From the NCBI GenBank assembly GCA_018417955.1, contig JACTVC010000049.1, positions 62,001 to 126,000 of the forward strand: a stretch of DNA of 64,000 nucleotides, in the 5' to 3' direction. Below the pieces are notes generated by a model, which did not search any database, was not told the DNA's origin, and saw only the letters and a list, made by a program, of their open reading frames with translations. This DNA is from Laccaria trichodermophora (taxonomy: Eukaryota; Basidiomycota; Agaricomycetes; Agaricales; Hydnangiaceae). Made by a program: the position numbers and the translations under genes. Below, piece by piece: positions 51,126-62,981 of this stretch. The number at the start of each line of letters is the position of its first letter. The first letter of the stretch is position 1.

Positions 51126-52679
51126 TCAGGCCTCACTTTTCCATATTCGGGCCCAGCGCCACTTTTTAGCGGGTTTTGGCTCCGTTGTAGCCACTTGAGA
51201 ATTGAGATGAAGTTCAGTTATACCATCCGCCCAGATGATGTGCGCCCTGCTCCCATAGGCTCTAATGTCGAGCAGCACCCTACTTGTCAGCATGGAGTGG
51301 AGACATCGTTCCACGCTTTGAGGGGCCTGTAAGTATTTTGCTCGAAGCACCCGAAAGATGATACATACGACCAAAGTATATCCAAGTAGATATGCTGCAA
51401 AGAATTAGTGGTCATGCTTGAGATTGAGGTTAAACGACCTACCGGAAGGGAGATACTCACAATGACGTTGATGGTTGATAAAGCTGTAAACGAACGATAA
51501 GAAAGAGTAGAGACGTATAGCATTATCTTACCGAAGAGATAAATATAAATAAGGACGCCTGGGATACCGGTCAATAAAAAGATGAGAATGTATTTGTTTG
51601 ACTTACCGTCGCGGTATACAATAGTATGCAGCGCTGTATCGCCTGCTAGTCGATCTAAAATCTGGTTAGTGGGCACAGAAGCTATAAATAAAATGTAGAT
51701 GTACACGCAGAGATACCAGGGATGACCATCATTACCAAGATCACTGCAAACAAACCGAATTAATCGACAGTCACCAGCTCTCGTGATCTTTGTAGAGACT
51801 TACCTGCTTCGTATAGCATCAGAAGCACCCAGTTCAAATATACCACCCTACTTGCGCTTGTGATGAAGCAACCTTGAAACGTGGGATACGGTCTATCGAC
51901 AACTAGAAATCTCGGAATCAGAATATGAACAACAGCATGCACCAGCAGTTCAGTCTCTCACATTTTAGGCTGCCTAAAAAGAAACCGGAGACCACGAAAT
52001 TCGAACTAACCGCAAGGAAGAAGAGTACTGATAAAGCGACGCCCACGCGACTGCTGCGCTCCCATACCGCCCAGACGCGTAAGGTGAGCACGACTAGATC
52101 AAGAGATTGTTAGGTTGGAATTAAGGCAACGAATTGGAGCCACGTACGCTCTGATAACGATATGCCAGCGATCATCAGTACTGAAAAGAAAATATGAGAA
52201 GAAATAGGGAACCAAGATCGAAAGAGACCCGCACATCCTCGAGCCTTCTCGACCATCTTGCATTGTCCAGGGTCAATCGATGTTGATAGCTGATCTGGGT
52301 GTATTGGCTGGGTATCACATCGTTGTCGCACTAGAAAGCAAAATGTACTCACTCAAAAGGCAAAGCGCCACCGCGTCGACGAAGGGCAGATATCGCTGAG
52401 CGAAATATAGCACCTTCATAAAGGTCAACTTTGACGACCAGACGAACTCCACCTCCATCGCCAGGATTAAGAGATAGTCGTACAAGAACATCGTAGCTCC
52501 CACGACTGTGGTGCAAAATGCCTCAAATTTAGCACCTGTCTTCTAACCCGGACCCCGTGGTGACCCACCATCGAAATACTAGAGCCAATGTCAGCGTGGG
52601 CGAATTCATTGAGCTTGTTTGAATCACGTACCGTAATAAATCTCATAGATTTGACATAGTTCGCGAGCTGGTCGCTCAT
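51126..52679 (-). CDS. DUF6533-type multi-pass membrane protein
   Basis: Phased exons on the minus strand: 52679-52632, 52578-52548, 52505-52353, 52330-52229, 52180-52148, 52093-52011. Further exons down to 51126 are clear by content, but their edges are less sure. Landmarks: GATMFLYDYLLILAMEVEFVW, LYFAQRYLPFVDAV (the hallmark N-terminal part of the family), PGQCKMVEKARGCAG, LVLTLRVWAVWERS, YPTFQGCFITSASRVVYLNW, HTIVYRDG, and a last exon with CLHSMLTSRVLLDIR and a soluble tail. About seven transmembrane helices are expected. The family is abundant in Agaricomycetes and has no known function. No disruption was seen in the exons I could phase. Confidence 0.7.
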
Positions 52680-55600
52680 TGTAATGGCAGCCCGTTGGAA
52701 AAAGGAAGGTGGGAGAAAAACGTATCCGTTGAATCAATTTTGAGAGCGGTGAGATAAAGGGGGAGAGATCGGTGTTCGTTGTGTAAATGGGGATGCGACC
52801 GTTCACCTGGTGTCACTTCTCAGTTTCCACGGAACCATTACGGAGAAACCACAACATGTTCGTATGGTATCTGGACTTTCCCCCGCATGATTTGCATAGA
52901 TCAGCAATCACAATCATTCCTGCTGAATATGTTGATCGAACATTTCACTTACATTCCTCTCTCGTGGAGCCCTGCCACAATAATTTGGCAGATAAATTTC
53001 GTGGCGCCTCGCCGAGGTTTTTCCATATGGCCTCTCCCAGGAACATTTCATGCTTCGGAACTAGCATGGTTGATGCAAGGTTGATGTCAATATTTTTCAG
53101 GGGGTTAACAACGGAGCCTCACCACTGTCAATGTTGAAGGCAATACCGTCAGAATACATGCCAAGCTTCGATAAACCTCCTCCATTTGATGGTTCGAGAG
53201 TGGAATTCTTTCCGTCCAAAATCCGTCCGCGAACCGGAGGATTTGTACTTCAGAACCATCTGACAATTTCTCATTTTAATAAGAATACATTAACGTTGTT
53301 TGCGGAGTAACCAACGAAACATATTCACCGACGACGTCATGGGAATACGCCTGGGCCAGGTTGGCTGGAAGAATCGGTTATTTAGTATAACCGGGCCTCT
53401 AGCTGGACGAAAATCAACGAACGATGATCGTGGGAGTGACCTACAGGCGACGGGGAAACGAGAACATTATTCGAAACGAAAAGGAGAGCGAGTGAGATAC
53501 GTTCAGCGAGGAGAATCGTTCAATGACCGGCCGACTTGCCCCGCTAACAGATTGACCGGTTAACTTCACAGCAAAAGAGTTGTGTACGCCAGATATGCGG
53601 GCCAATACCCAATACTCCAAGGACAAGGTTGAGATTAAAGGACGTGTGTGTGTTGGTGATGATAAGGACAAAAACGTGAACAAGGGTGACTGGAGGGACA
53701 ACAAAGGTTAGTTCAACCTGAGGCCTGACCGCCCACCCAGTTCTTGATAAGTAGAAAAGCAGAAAAGAGAACTCAACGGCGAAGTGTCCTATGATGGCAA
53801 CTAAGCACCTCCGTAGAAAATGTGACTACGATAGTCAACCCCTAGACAAATGATCCAAAACCTTGGGATGCGCTAGACTACGACCAATCCATTCCTAAAG
53901 GAAGGGAGGCCATGGAACGCCGAAGGGTGCCTGCCTTGAATTGAGTAATGTACCGGTCATTTAAATGAGTGTTTAGGTCGATGATACGAGGATGATCCGA
54001 TGCCAGAGTGACTGCCGATTGGGCCTATTTTGAAGGCGTTGCAGCTCTCATTGCTGTGAAATCAACCGGCCTGTCGAGGGAAAGTTTGGTCTGAATGGGT
54101 GCAGGCTTTATGCCTCCCTTTGATTAGAGTGGTGATAGAGTAAAGTTACGAGTTGTAGAGTGCACCAAAGTCTAAAATTGGCAATTTCAATTTTCATGTT
54201 GATTTCCTCAGCGCTTGCACGTGACGTCATTGATTTTGAGTGCGGCATGCCTTCTCTGTCATCACACCAATATCACAAAAAACAAACCACCTCTTACCTT
54301 CGCCATCGGCGGTAAACATCTCGTGAAATTGACGGGGCATTTCCCGATGCGAACCCCTTTGTATGGGGAGGAACGGGCGCATAGGGAGCTGACGAGGTGG
54401 GTTGAAGGGAGGCGTTGAAGAGGGAGGACGGGCATTTGTCGGAGGATGGAGAGGAAAGGTCTTCCCCGGTCCGGCGGAGGGAGCATGTCGACCTTTTTTT
54501 TCAAGCGGAGGACGTACCTTCACACAGTCGGAGTGAGCAAGATGGTCCTTCACGCAGGTCAGAGAAAATAGCTCCACCTCAATATATTCTCCCTGACGGA
54601 AAGAGTAGGCCATGGAGAGACGTCATGAACGACAGAAAACAGTCGCTCCCCCAAATTGACAGCTGTCGGCCCTTCCCAGTTGACAACAGACGCTGTTCAT
54701 TCAAATCGACAGTGCACAGAGTTTCCATACTCGAAAGTGAAACCTTTCCCCCCTATCCAAACCATTTACTAAACCCCTCTAAGAAGCAGAACCTGACTGA
54801 GGGACGTTTTCAAACAGACGTCTGCCATCATACATCCCATCCGCCCTTCGGATATGGGACCGGCAATCGAAGTTCTCATTCTCAACTTTTCAGGCGTGGA
54901 GTGGAAGGAATTGAAGTCTGATTTGGGGAGGGTGGTTTATGCTGCTTTGCTCTCGTCAGGTCTCAAGAGGTCGGATTCTGTGTGAGAAACGCCCAGTCAT
55001 TGAAGGAGGACAGGCCATGTCGTATGTCTTTCGGCCTTCGTACCTTTCATTGGCTGATATGGGTAGCTCGGAATCAGCACAGGACCCGAAGTCGATGAGC
55101 TTTGTCGTTTATTCGCTGAGAAGACATCGGATGATTGTTATGGTGCCCATACCGGGGCTCTGGTGCGCGTTTTGGGTCTTCTTTTCTAATGAAGGCTTAA
55201 TTGTGGTTGTAGGTCTCGTTCCTTTCTCAACTGTGGCCCCTTTCTGACCAGCATCATTTTTGTAGAATACCACCACACCCTTGCATATCAATTCACTTTT
55301 GACTGGGTTCCTTACAGCGCTTTGGCACCCTATACGACCTCGTCATGCCTTTTACTTGCAGCATTGCATCCAACTCTTGCATCAACAAAACCGTCAAAGC
55401 GGCTCTTGGCGTACGCGTCTGCCCCGCCTTCCTCCTTGTTATTCACCACTACCTCAAGAGACCACCGCCGACTCTATTCTACGTTCACACAAACCCCAGT
55501 TTCTTTTGATAGCGTATGATGCTGGAACGGGGGAACCACCGCCACCAACTATGGCGATTAATCGCTTGTTCTTGAGGAGCGCGGCGACGGGCGAAGGGAG

Positions 55601-56000
55601 GAGGAGATCAGGTATTCGAGTGAGCCCTCCGTCGCTGCTGCTGCGGATAAGGTGTTTGGGGGGAGAGGATGGGAGAAGGGTATCAAGTAAGATGGGGAAT
55701 CCGCGGGTTGTGCTTGAGTTTCAGAATTCGCGAAGCCAGCCCATTACGGATTTGAGGTTCTCGAAGGGTGGGCGTTGGCCGGCTTTTATTCCAAGGGACA
55801 GGCATCTTATCACGATGTGAATAGGACAGTGCATGCCTTTCCTGTGAACCCGTATGGTTGCTAGGTGGATCTAACATTGGAAGCCTGAGGGAGGGCGTGA
55901 AATGTACTCGCTGGAGCAACTGTAAGTCTTTCTTTCTCCTCATGGGAAAAAGATTGGTTGAGAACAGTTCGTTCCTTCTAGATACCAGTCAAGACGGAAG
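52680..56000. other. long stretch without a recognised gene
   Basis: Open frames at 54415-54921 and 55281-55820 (plus) and several on the minus strand lack recognisable motifs, and their composition gives no clear coding signal by eye. A CRE-like TGACGTCA occurs near 54222. I would not call a gene here without transcripts. Confidence 0.35.
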
Positions 56001-56322
56001 TGACCCCCTTAGTCCGTCCGTTTGGTGTCAAGTTCCAAGTATCACCTTCGTCAGTTTTGTAGCAGCAAGGAAAGGCGGAAGCATTGCTGGTCAAATATAA
56101 TCAGGACGTCGACGCTATCAACCTGTCAACGTTATGGACGACCTTCTAATACGAACGAGGGGCGACCTTGTTCCGCTCCGTTGCTGAGTTCTGTATAAGG
56201 TAAAAATGCCTGAAACATACGGGCGCTCTCTCTCTCTCCACAAAACCAACTGAACTCGAGTGGGTGCTCCCTCAGTGTATCATCTGCCGACCTCAATCAA
56301 CTCGAAAGTTTACAGCACCACA

Positions 56323-56678
56323 ATGAAATTATTCTCTTCAGTGGCTGTCAGCATGTTTTTTACAATCGGCCTCATCCAGATGGCGTTGGGGTTGGAATGC
56401 AGCACCGGCTGCGCAGCTTGCTGGCTAGATAACAACAGCGAGGGTGCCGACACCACGTTTCTATGCTCTGGAAATAACGGGGTTCATTGTGGCGATGCAT
56501 GTCCGACCGGCTACAATGGCATTCACTGCGCCAATTTTGAACGTTGCCAGTGAGCAGAAAAGGTTACCCAGAAGATGAATAGCACCTCACTCGAATTACA
56601 AATAGGTGTTATTCGACTCAAGATAATTGTGGTGACTTTGGCCCGTGTCAGTGCCAAGGGGGTACAGGGAATACCTGA
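56323..56678 (+). CDS. small secreted Cys-rich protein, copy 1
   Basis: Model: 56323-56549 and 56606-56678; 99 codons plus stop, with a 56-nt intron. Signal peptide MKLFSSVAVSMFFTIGLIQM then ALG; mature part CSTGCAACW, FLCSGNNGVHCGDACPTGY, NGIHCANFERCQC, CGDFGPCQC. With about 14 Cys in under 80 mature residues, it would be disulfide-rich and extracellular. It ends early (GGTGNT then TGA) compared with copy 2, which runs about 20 residues further. It may be an effector-like or defence-like secreted protein, but no family was recognised. The promoter has a CT-repeat and a TATAAGG box about 120-130 bp upstream. Confidence 0.72.
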
Positions 56679-57374
56679 GGTAGGGGAGTCGGGCCTCAAA
56701 AATAAGCAGACGTATTTGGATGTGTACCTGTTAGTCTTCACTGCCAAATAAACACAAATCGGATTTGTCAATCTGACGACGATCTCAATTGAAAACTCTC
56801 GGGCAAACGATGAGGCCTGAGGCACTGGATTCTCTTAGCCTCCCCCATCTCGGAGGACGAGAGTTGCGAGCACCATGGTCAGGGTTCCGGCGACTGTGGG
56901 ACCCGTGATACTCGGCGTCGGCTTAATGAGCGTGCAAGCCATACGTCCATCGACTCGAATTCTTAGCGTCACGCTCAACGGAATCTCGGTCTTTTGGGAA
57001 TGGTCATCGCCCAAGCGGTAAGTTATGTCAAATTCACAACGAAATGTCGTTCAATGCCTGGTACGCCGTCCTTGGAATATACATTGAAGCTGGCATTGAT
57101 GCTCTTCAAGGTCTTTTTCGTTACTCGTATGGTGAACGTTGCCAGCCAGGCTTTGATCTTGTTCACGACGCGTTAGTATTTAAGGGAATGTGGGAGTATT
57201 TAGTGGTTCGCTCTGGAAACCTGACGCTCTTTGATGTCGCTTCCAAGTACGTCTGTCATTTCCTTCAACAAGTCCAATCTCACATCGCTTCTTCACGTTC
57301 AAGCAGTGATTCGAGGGTGCGGAATGCACTCGCCGTAGCTACCGTCTTTCTTCCTCCGATTGTCAAAAAGATAG
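56679..57374 (+). other. spacer between duplicate copies, with an unassigned open frame at 57044-57382
   Basis: 57044-57382 is open for 112 codons (MSFNAWYAVLGIYIEAGIDA..). A preceding frame at 56874-57020 starts MVRVPATVGPVILGVGLMSV and ends at a GTAAGT-like donor. They could be exons of one small membrane protein, but the join is not convincing. Confidence 0.25.
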
Positions 57375-57666
57375 GCCTTTAATCCGCCCGTGTGGTGTTA
57401 GTTTCAGCAGGTATCACCTTCGTCAGTGGAAAAGGCGGAAGCATTGGTGGTTCGAAGGATGTTATTTTCGCAATCAGCCTTGACTTATCAATGATAAGGA
57501 CGACCTTATGATATTAACGGGGGGCCATGCTCCGCTGAATTTTATAAGGCCAAAACCCCTGTAACATTCAAGCTCTCTCTCTCCACAAGGCCAGCTGAAC
57601 TCGAGTGAGTGCTCCCTGTAGAATCATCGGCTGAACTAAATCATCTTGAAGGTTTACAGCACGACA

Positions 57667-58075
57667 ATGAAATTATCCAATTCAGTGGCTGTCAGCTTGT
57701 TTTTTTACGAACGGCGTCATTCGGATGGCGGCGGGGTTGAAATGCGACACCAGCTGCGCAGCTTGCTGGTTAGATAACAACAGCGAGGGTGGCGACACCA
57801 AATTTCTATGCTCTGGACATAACGGGGTTCATTGCGGCGATGCATGTCCGACCAGCTACAATGGCATACACTGCGCCAAAACCGAACGTTGCGTGTGAGC
57901 GGAAAATGTTGCCTAAAAGACTAATAACAATCTCACCTTGTTTCTCCAAAATAGTTGTGACTTGACTCAAACTAGGTACGATTACTTTGGCCCGTGCCAG
58001 TGTGGTTGGATTCAGTATGGCACCAACATATATTGCAATCAGCTTGATGGAAATGGAGGATGTTCGAAGGGGTAA
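57667..58075 (+). pseudogene. small secreted Cys-rich protein, copy 2, with +1 frameshift in the signal peptide
   Basis: The exon layout matches copy 1 (57667-57894 and 57955-58075, 60-nt intron). In the signal peptide the T run at 57700-57706 has seven T where copy 1 has six, putting the rest out of frame. The mature part is otherwise open and keeps all Cys positions, with a longer end (CQCGWIQYGTNIYCNQL, then GGCSKG). Either a recent homopolymer mutation or a sequencing error. Confidence 0.65.
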
Positions 58076-58197
58076 AGTCCGAAGACCTCCCGAGTCCTGA
58101 ACCCCGGGCCCCGTATACCCCGTACATACCTCTTCGCTTCTAGTACTATGCAAATGAATTAATTCCTCGCACCCTGTGACCTGTGGTTGAGGTGAAT

Positions 58198-58209
58198 TTT
58201 TTTTTTTTA
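58198..58209 (+). repeat. T homopolymer
   Basis: A run of about eleven T within a non-coding stretch; of interest only as a likely error-prone site. Confidence 0.5.
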
Positions 58210-58740
58210 TAGGAGGTAAGTACGAGTAATTCAGATGACAATGCCGATAACGGGGTGACGAAGGAACGTCCTGTGTAAAACGTTCACGAAGACTAGAATT
58301 CACGGCGGAGAAGAGTTGAGCTTGACGACTCGGAAATGAAAGAAAACGCTTTGCAACCATGAAATCTACACGGCCCGTGCAGAATTCAGAACGGCAGTAA
58401 CTTGCTAGAAGAGAAAAGAAGAACTACCAGAACCGACCTCCCGTCGAGAAAATTTTAAAATGAAAAATCTTTCGTTGCTACGTTGGTTGGGGTTGGGTGA
58501 CCGTTCGCCGCGGAACCCTTTGGCGCGCATATAGAACGGCAGCGACTTCTCTTCCCCACTCAGGCGTTGATCCAACGAGTCGTGTTACGTTACACGATGT
58601 TCCAAGCGATGTTCGGACAACTACATTTTTTCAGCAACAAGGCAAAAAAAAAAAGAGAGATAACGGTACTCTCCAGCCCGCTGCCCGAACCCTCATGTAT
58701 AATCATCTATGTATCACCACTGCTCCAATCACCCACCGAA

Positions 58741-58751
58741 CCCATATAAAA
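58741..58751 (+). promoter_or_regulatory. TATA-like box upstream of msrA
   Basis: CATATAAAAG lies about 210 bp before the msrA ATG. A CRE-like GTGACGTCAC palindrome lies at about 58817-58826, about 130 bp before the ATG. Confidence 0.4.
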
Positions 58752-58953
58752 GAAAAGACTTGGCATCTATTTTCATACATCAAGGCTATGCATCCGTTCG
58801 ATTGGCTTCCACTTCGTGACGTCACCCGTCCGAGTCGCTTCTTATCTCATCACGTGTCTAACGATTTTTAATCCGCTTTTAAACAAGCAGCGAACGATGG
58901 GCTGTTGATGGCATAATTGCGCCATAATCCTCCTTGCTCATCGGCCTACTTGA

Positions 58954-59742
58954 ATGCTCGGAAGGATCAAGTCTATCTTGTCTTCATCTCGCCCTGTCGA
59001 CCCAGCTACGTTCCAAGCCTCAATGTCGTCTCGTACGTCGTCCCGTGCCTCTTACGTGTCTATCGGTAGTGATGACGAGAACGCCGTAGCTTCTGTCCAG
59101 CCTGAAATCGCTACGTTCGCTGCGGGGTGTTTCTGGGGCGTCGAACATATCTTCTTGAAGCACTTTCCGCCGTCGCAGAATAAGGGGATATTGAGGACTG
59201 CGGTGGGGTATACGGGTGGGAATCCCCTTGTTACGAACCCGAGTTATAAGCTTGTGTGTGGGGGCGCGACGGACCATGCAGAGGCGGTGAAGGTCGAGTT
59301 TGACCCGTCGATCGTGAGCTATGGCGATCTTGTTGGTACGTGCTTTTCATTCCCTTTTCTTTTCTCGTTCGATGGTGCTGAATGGGTGAATAGAGTTCTT
59401 TTACCGGAGTCACGACCCAACAACGGTAAACCGCCAGGGAGGCGACAGCGGTAGTCGTAAGTTCCCGCTTTCCTCACTCACTCGTTCATTCAGTGATTCA
59501 CTCATCCGATCCGTGACACAGAATACCGCTCAGCGATCTTCACACACTCCCCTGAACAAGCTACCACCGCCCAACGCGTAACGGAAGAAATTCAGGCAAA
59601 GTACTTCACGCCCAAGGGGAAGAAGATCGTCACGGAGATCATCCCAGCCGGCACGTGGTGGGACGCCGAGGATTATCATCAGCTGTACTTGTTCAAGAAC
59701 CCGAATGGGTATCAGTGCCCGTCGCATAAGTTGCATTGGTAG
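58954..59742 (+). CDS. msrA: peptide methionine sulfoxide reductase A
   Basis: Model: 58954-59335, 59394-59456, 59522-59742; 221 codons plus stop, introns of 58 and 65 nt, all phases agreeing. The enzyme reduces methionine-S-sulfoxide in proteins back to methionine. Evidence: catalytic GCFWG (Cys is the nucleophile) near residue 60, RTAVGYTGG, the small middle exon encoding [20 protein letters not shown], then [25 protein letters not shown] and a C-terminal [10 protein letters not shown] holding the resolving Cys. An N-terminal extension of about 50 Ser/Arg-rich residues could be a mitochondrial presequence, or a start at Met24 could be used. The 58954 frame read without splicing stops at 59454, so the intron joins are needed. 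Confidence 0.93.
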
Positions 59743-60038
59743 ACGCTGGATCGACAAACGGATGGACGGAAAGTTAGATTTTGCGTGGGAGGGGTCTTTT
59801 TTGTTGTTTTGGGTGGGTCATCTTCTGCGTGTACCGTGTATGTACATTGTATCTATTAGCTTTTGGTGCAAACGCGTTGTATATCGTTGAAAGTGAGCGT
59901 ATGTGCTATTTTTGGGCATGTCCTGCCGCATATATTCACCCTCATCTACGCTTGGACAAGGTCTGTCGCTGGGGCGTTCAGCACTAAATGAGATACCCGA
60001 TCTTTACAAAGTCGGACTCTCCCTTTCGTCCATATACA

Positions 60039-60109
60039 TCCTGTTAACGCATCGGTTGGCACACGTCGACGTGAGAGTGACGTGACTGGGTTCGAGGCCC
60101 AGAGCAGGT
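60039..60109 (+). pseudogene. degenerate tRNA-like sequence related to tRNA-Asp
   Basis: It aligns with the tRNA-Asp 150 bp downstream across TGTTA, ATCGGTT, ACAC and the T-arm CTGGGTTCGA, with a perfect B-box. The acceptor ends pair at six of seven positions (one T-T mismatch), but the anticodon arm does not form a normal seven-base loop. Probably a tRNA pseudogene. Confidence 0.5.
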
Positions 60110-60187
60110 ATATGTTGAAGATGATAGCTTGTTCAATGTTCTGACTCCTAAATAGTATGTGTATCATTTCTTCCGCCGACAAACAAC

Positions 60188-60273
60188 TCTCTGTTAGTGT
60201 ATCGGTTAGTACACGCGCCTGTCACAAAAAAGTTTCACCGCGCGAAAGCTGGGTTCGACTCCCAGACAGAGAG
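60188..60273 (+). tRNA. tRNA-Asp(GTC) with a 14-nt intron
   Basis: Acceptor TCTCTGT/ACAGAGA, D-arm with TAGTGTATCGGTTAGT, anticodon stem CGCGC/GCGCG, loop with GTC followed by a short intron after position 37, and T-arm CTGGG-TTCGACT-CCCAG. A TTTTTT Pol III terminator follows at about 60295. Confidence 0.88.
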
Positions 60274-60918
60274 ATAAGATGGGCTGTCTGAGTAGTTTTT
60301 TATACCGATTTTCTTGGGCGGAAAAACAACTGCGTAGCAGGAAATATGCACAAGGAGTGGTTATAATTGTATCAGTGTCTAGGCATGCGCATCCATTCGG
60401 CAAGTTCAATTTTCAAAATAGTACGATACGATACTGACGCCCAACGGTTTGAGTAGTACGGGTCTCGTTGTACTCATCAAGGTTCCGCCCAGACGTCCTT
60501 TTCTGGATTTCTTGGGCACACTACGCGTAGTACTACGTATTTTTTACACGACCTTCATCATACCACGTCCATCGCGTTGCAAATTTTGCGTCAACCAAAA
60601 ATTCAGCTGGCAATAACTCCCAAGGTGGAATGAGGAGAAGGTACAATCGCCCGCCAGACCTCGTCATCTTCATATGCGTTTCCTGGGAATTCTGCCCACA
60701 AGTTCGTGCCAGAGTCACTTAGAAAGTAACAGAAAGTGAAGTTTGACAAATTATCGGCAAAGGAGTCGCGATCTTTACAGGTGGAATGGTTGAGTTTGTG
60801 GTAAATATCCAAGTCACGGCGCGTGCTTACTGTATGCTGAAGGAGGCAAAAAGGATCCAATTGTCGGATTGGTTTTAATCATATGTTTCACAAAGTCAAC
60901 TGCTTCCTGATGCGATGG

Positions 60919-61541
60919 TCAGACTAAGGCGAAGAGAAAATACAGATCATCACTCGCCTTATAACTTCGGGGACGATTCATAAGTGCGACCGACTTAAAT
61001 GTCTTTCCGTTTTCATGATATAACTTGCTCCACGTCAACTGACTCCCCTCCACTTTCGCGACTGTCAAATTGACATAGCCGTGAACGAATTCCTGATTCG
61101 CTCTCTTGACGTTTATGCGCCCTTCAAAAACTCCCACCTCATCCACTCCGAACTGACTCATCGTGAGGGTCCAATCCTGCGGAGGAATGTCGGCCCAAAC
61201 CCAGTCGCCACGCCTGTTCTTCGTTGAACACCGTAAAATGGTGTTTCCGGGTGTCGGATCGAGCATGTAATTGCCTAAAAGCTTGACAGCTTCGGAGGTA
61301 GCATCCTATCATTTATGTAAGCGAGTTGGGTCGGTAAAAAGAAAGTTTGAATCACCTTGTATGTCGTGGGGCAAGTGGTCACAACATAGTGATCTTGACC
61401 ATCTTTGTAGGCTTGAGGCAGAACGAATTTGATGGACGTTGGGATTGAATGGGAAACCGATGGGATGATCGCAGGTTCATTGGCAGTCTGGACTGGATCA
61501 CCTGTGTTTGCCGCTCTATTATTTGAGTGAGAGGATGGCAT
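60919..61541 (-). CDS. uncharacterised basidiomycete protein
   Basis: Model on the minus strand: 61541-61356 and 61305-60919, 190 codons plus stop; intron 50 nt, phase 0. Contains FVLPQAYKDGQDHYVVTTCP, NRRGDWVWADIPPQDWTLTM, QFGVDEVGVFEGRINVKR and SYKASDDLYFLFALV. I have seen this arrangement only in unnamed Agaricomycete proteins. Caution: without splicing, the first exon stays open to 61275 (FLPTQLAYINDRMLPPKL), which also looks like family sequence. The alternative is a gene with a frameshift near 61290 rather than an intron. Downstream minus sequence to about 60600 may hold further exons. No function can be given. Confidence 0.5.
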
Positions 61542-61666
61542 GGTATGTCGGTAATGTCAGAGACAGTTGCAAGATTCAAGTTGGGATGGTGGGAAGAGAT
61601 GATCGTTGACATCAGGTACCAGCCTGAGCGCTCGGCCCGGCGCCCGCCCATTGAACCCACAAGCGT

Positions 61667-62319
61667 CTGGTAAAAAGGTAATAAAAAGCAAATTATTATG
61701 TTAAATAGTCAATTCCACATTAGTGTCAAAAATGTTCAAATAAAAAAGATTCATTCTTATTTCAACTTTGCAGCCACAAAAAAGTGATATCATGTATGTA
61801 AAATATTTATTGGTGGTTTGTTAGTGCAGGAATGACTGAGAAACAAAAGAAATTTTTGCCAGGAAAGGAAGATACAGAAAGACCCTGTTTTCTCTTGGCA
61901 ACAATGATGAGGCAACTATTTAATGTCATTGAAAGATCTTTCTGGCCTGAGGGAACAGGAACAAAGAATTAAAATTATCTCTCAGGGTTCCTTTGTTTAA
62001 GAGGGGTAAATTTAATTTCCTTTATTGCTTTTTACAGTGCCAAGAAAGACCTTTCAATGACATTAAATAGTTGCCTCATCATTGTTGCCAAGGGAAAACA
62101 GGGTCTTTCTTTATCTTCCTTTCCTGGTAAAAAATTATTTTGTTTCTCAGTCATTCCTGCACTAACAAACCACCAATAAATATTTTACATACATGATATC
62201 ACTTTTTTGTGGCTGCAAAGTTGAAATAGCAATGAATCTTTTTTATCTGAACATTTTTGACACTAATTTGTAATTGACTATTTAACATAATTATTTGCTT
62301 TTTATTACCTTTTTACCAG
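61667..62319. mobile_element. 653-bp foldback element with long terminal inverted repeats
   Basis: The left end CTGGTAAAAAGGTAATAAAA at 61667 is the reverse complement of the right end finishing at 62319. The two arms continue as near-perfect inverted copies for about 280 bp each, around a centre of about 90 bp. The arms differ by only a few substitutions and small indels. No coding sequence. Target duplication unclear (a shared GCG flank only). Confidence 0.8.
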
Positions 62320-62456
62320 GCGACAAACGCCGTTTGCCCCTTGTGACCACAAGCCGAATGTGAGAATGTCGATCAACGAAATGTGTACCACGGTATACGG
62401 AGAAGTTCGTGGCCTCATAGGCACCAATGTTCTATTGTTGAGCTAAACGTTTACGG

Positions 62457-62537
62457 TCCTTCTTAGCTCAGTTGGTAGAGCGCGTCACTAGTATTGATCA
62501 AATGACGAGGTCAGTCGTTCAAGTCGGCTAGAAGGAA
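62457..62537 (+). tRNA. tRNA-Thr(AGT) with an 8-nt intron
   Basis: Acceptor TCCTTCT/AGAAGGA, D-arm TAGCTCAGTTGGTAGAGC (A-box), anticodon stem CGTCA/TGACG, loop CTAGTA with anticodon AGT followed by intron TTGATCAA and a final A, and T-arm AGTCG-TTCAAGT-CGGCT with one G-T pair. A TTTTT terminator lies at 62556-62560. Confidence 0.85.
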
Positions 62538-62981
62538 TGCGCACTGGCATGTTCCTTTTTCTCTCGGGTCAATGAAAGCCTCTGCAAAGACACTCTTGAC
62601 AAAGAATGATGTAGCAAAAATGATCCACGTTACGTGGATCTGATTCATTATCGAGGGAAGGAGTTCCTCCGGAACCCGCGTTTACGACGAACCGTACATC
62701 AGATCAGAGTTGACCGACAGTAAATTTCAGACTTTTCAAAAGCCTTTCAATCGATCGTCCTGAACGACACATCTAGGTTCAAAGGGGCGACCAATAAGAT
62801 TCGAGCTTCACAGGCTTTCCTCCTTCAGGTGTCAGTATGTTTATGGTCGTTGATATCGCGCAAGTTCATCGCAACATCTGGGAGAGAATGAGGAAACAAA
62901 CAATAAGAGATAAACGAATGTAAAGCGCTCACCTACTATACTTTGGCTTAAGGATACTTATAGGTATTACTAGAAATTCAG

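Larger units (their letters stand above)
56005..58080 (+). repeat. tandem segmental duplication (copies about 56005-56680 and 57375-58080)
   Basis: Both copies share, in order, GTATCACCTTCGTCAGT, AAAGGCGGAAGCATTG, GGACGACCTT, a TATAAGG box, a CT-repeat, CCA-CTGAACTCGAGTG and TTTACAGCACxACAATGAAA, then the secreted-protein gene. So promoter and gene were copied together. The copies differ at roughly one base in five outside the coding core. Confidence 0.75.

Noticed and set aside
54415..55820. Plus-strand genes at 54.4-55.8 kb
   Set aside because: The open frames lack motifs, signal peptides and phased exon joins, and overlapping frames are open on both strands.
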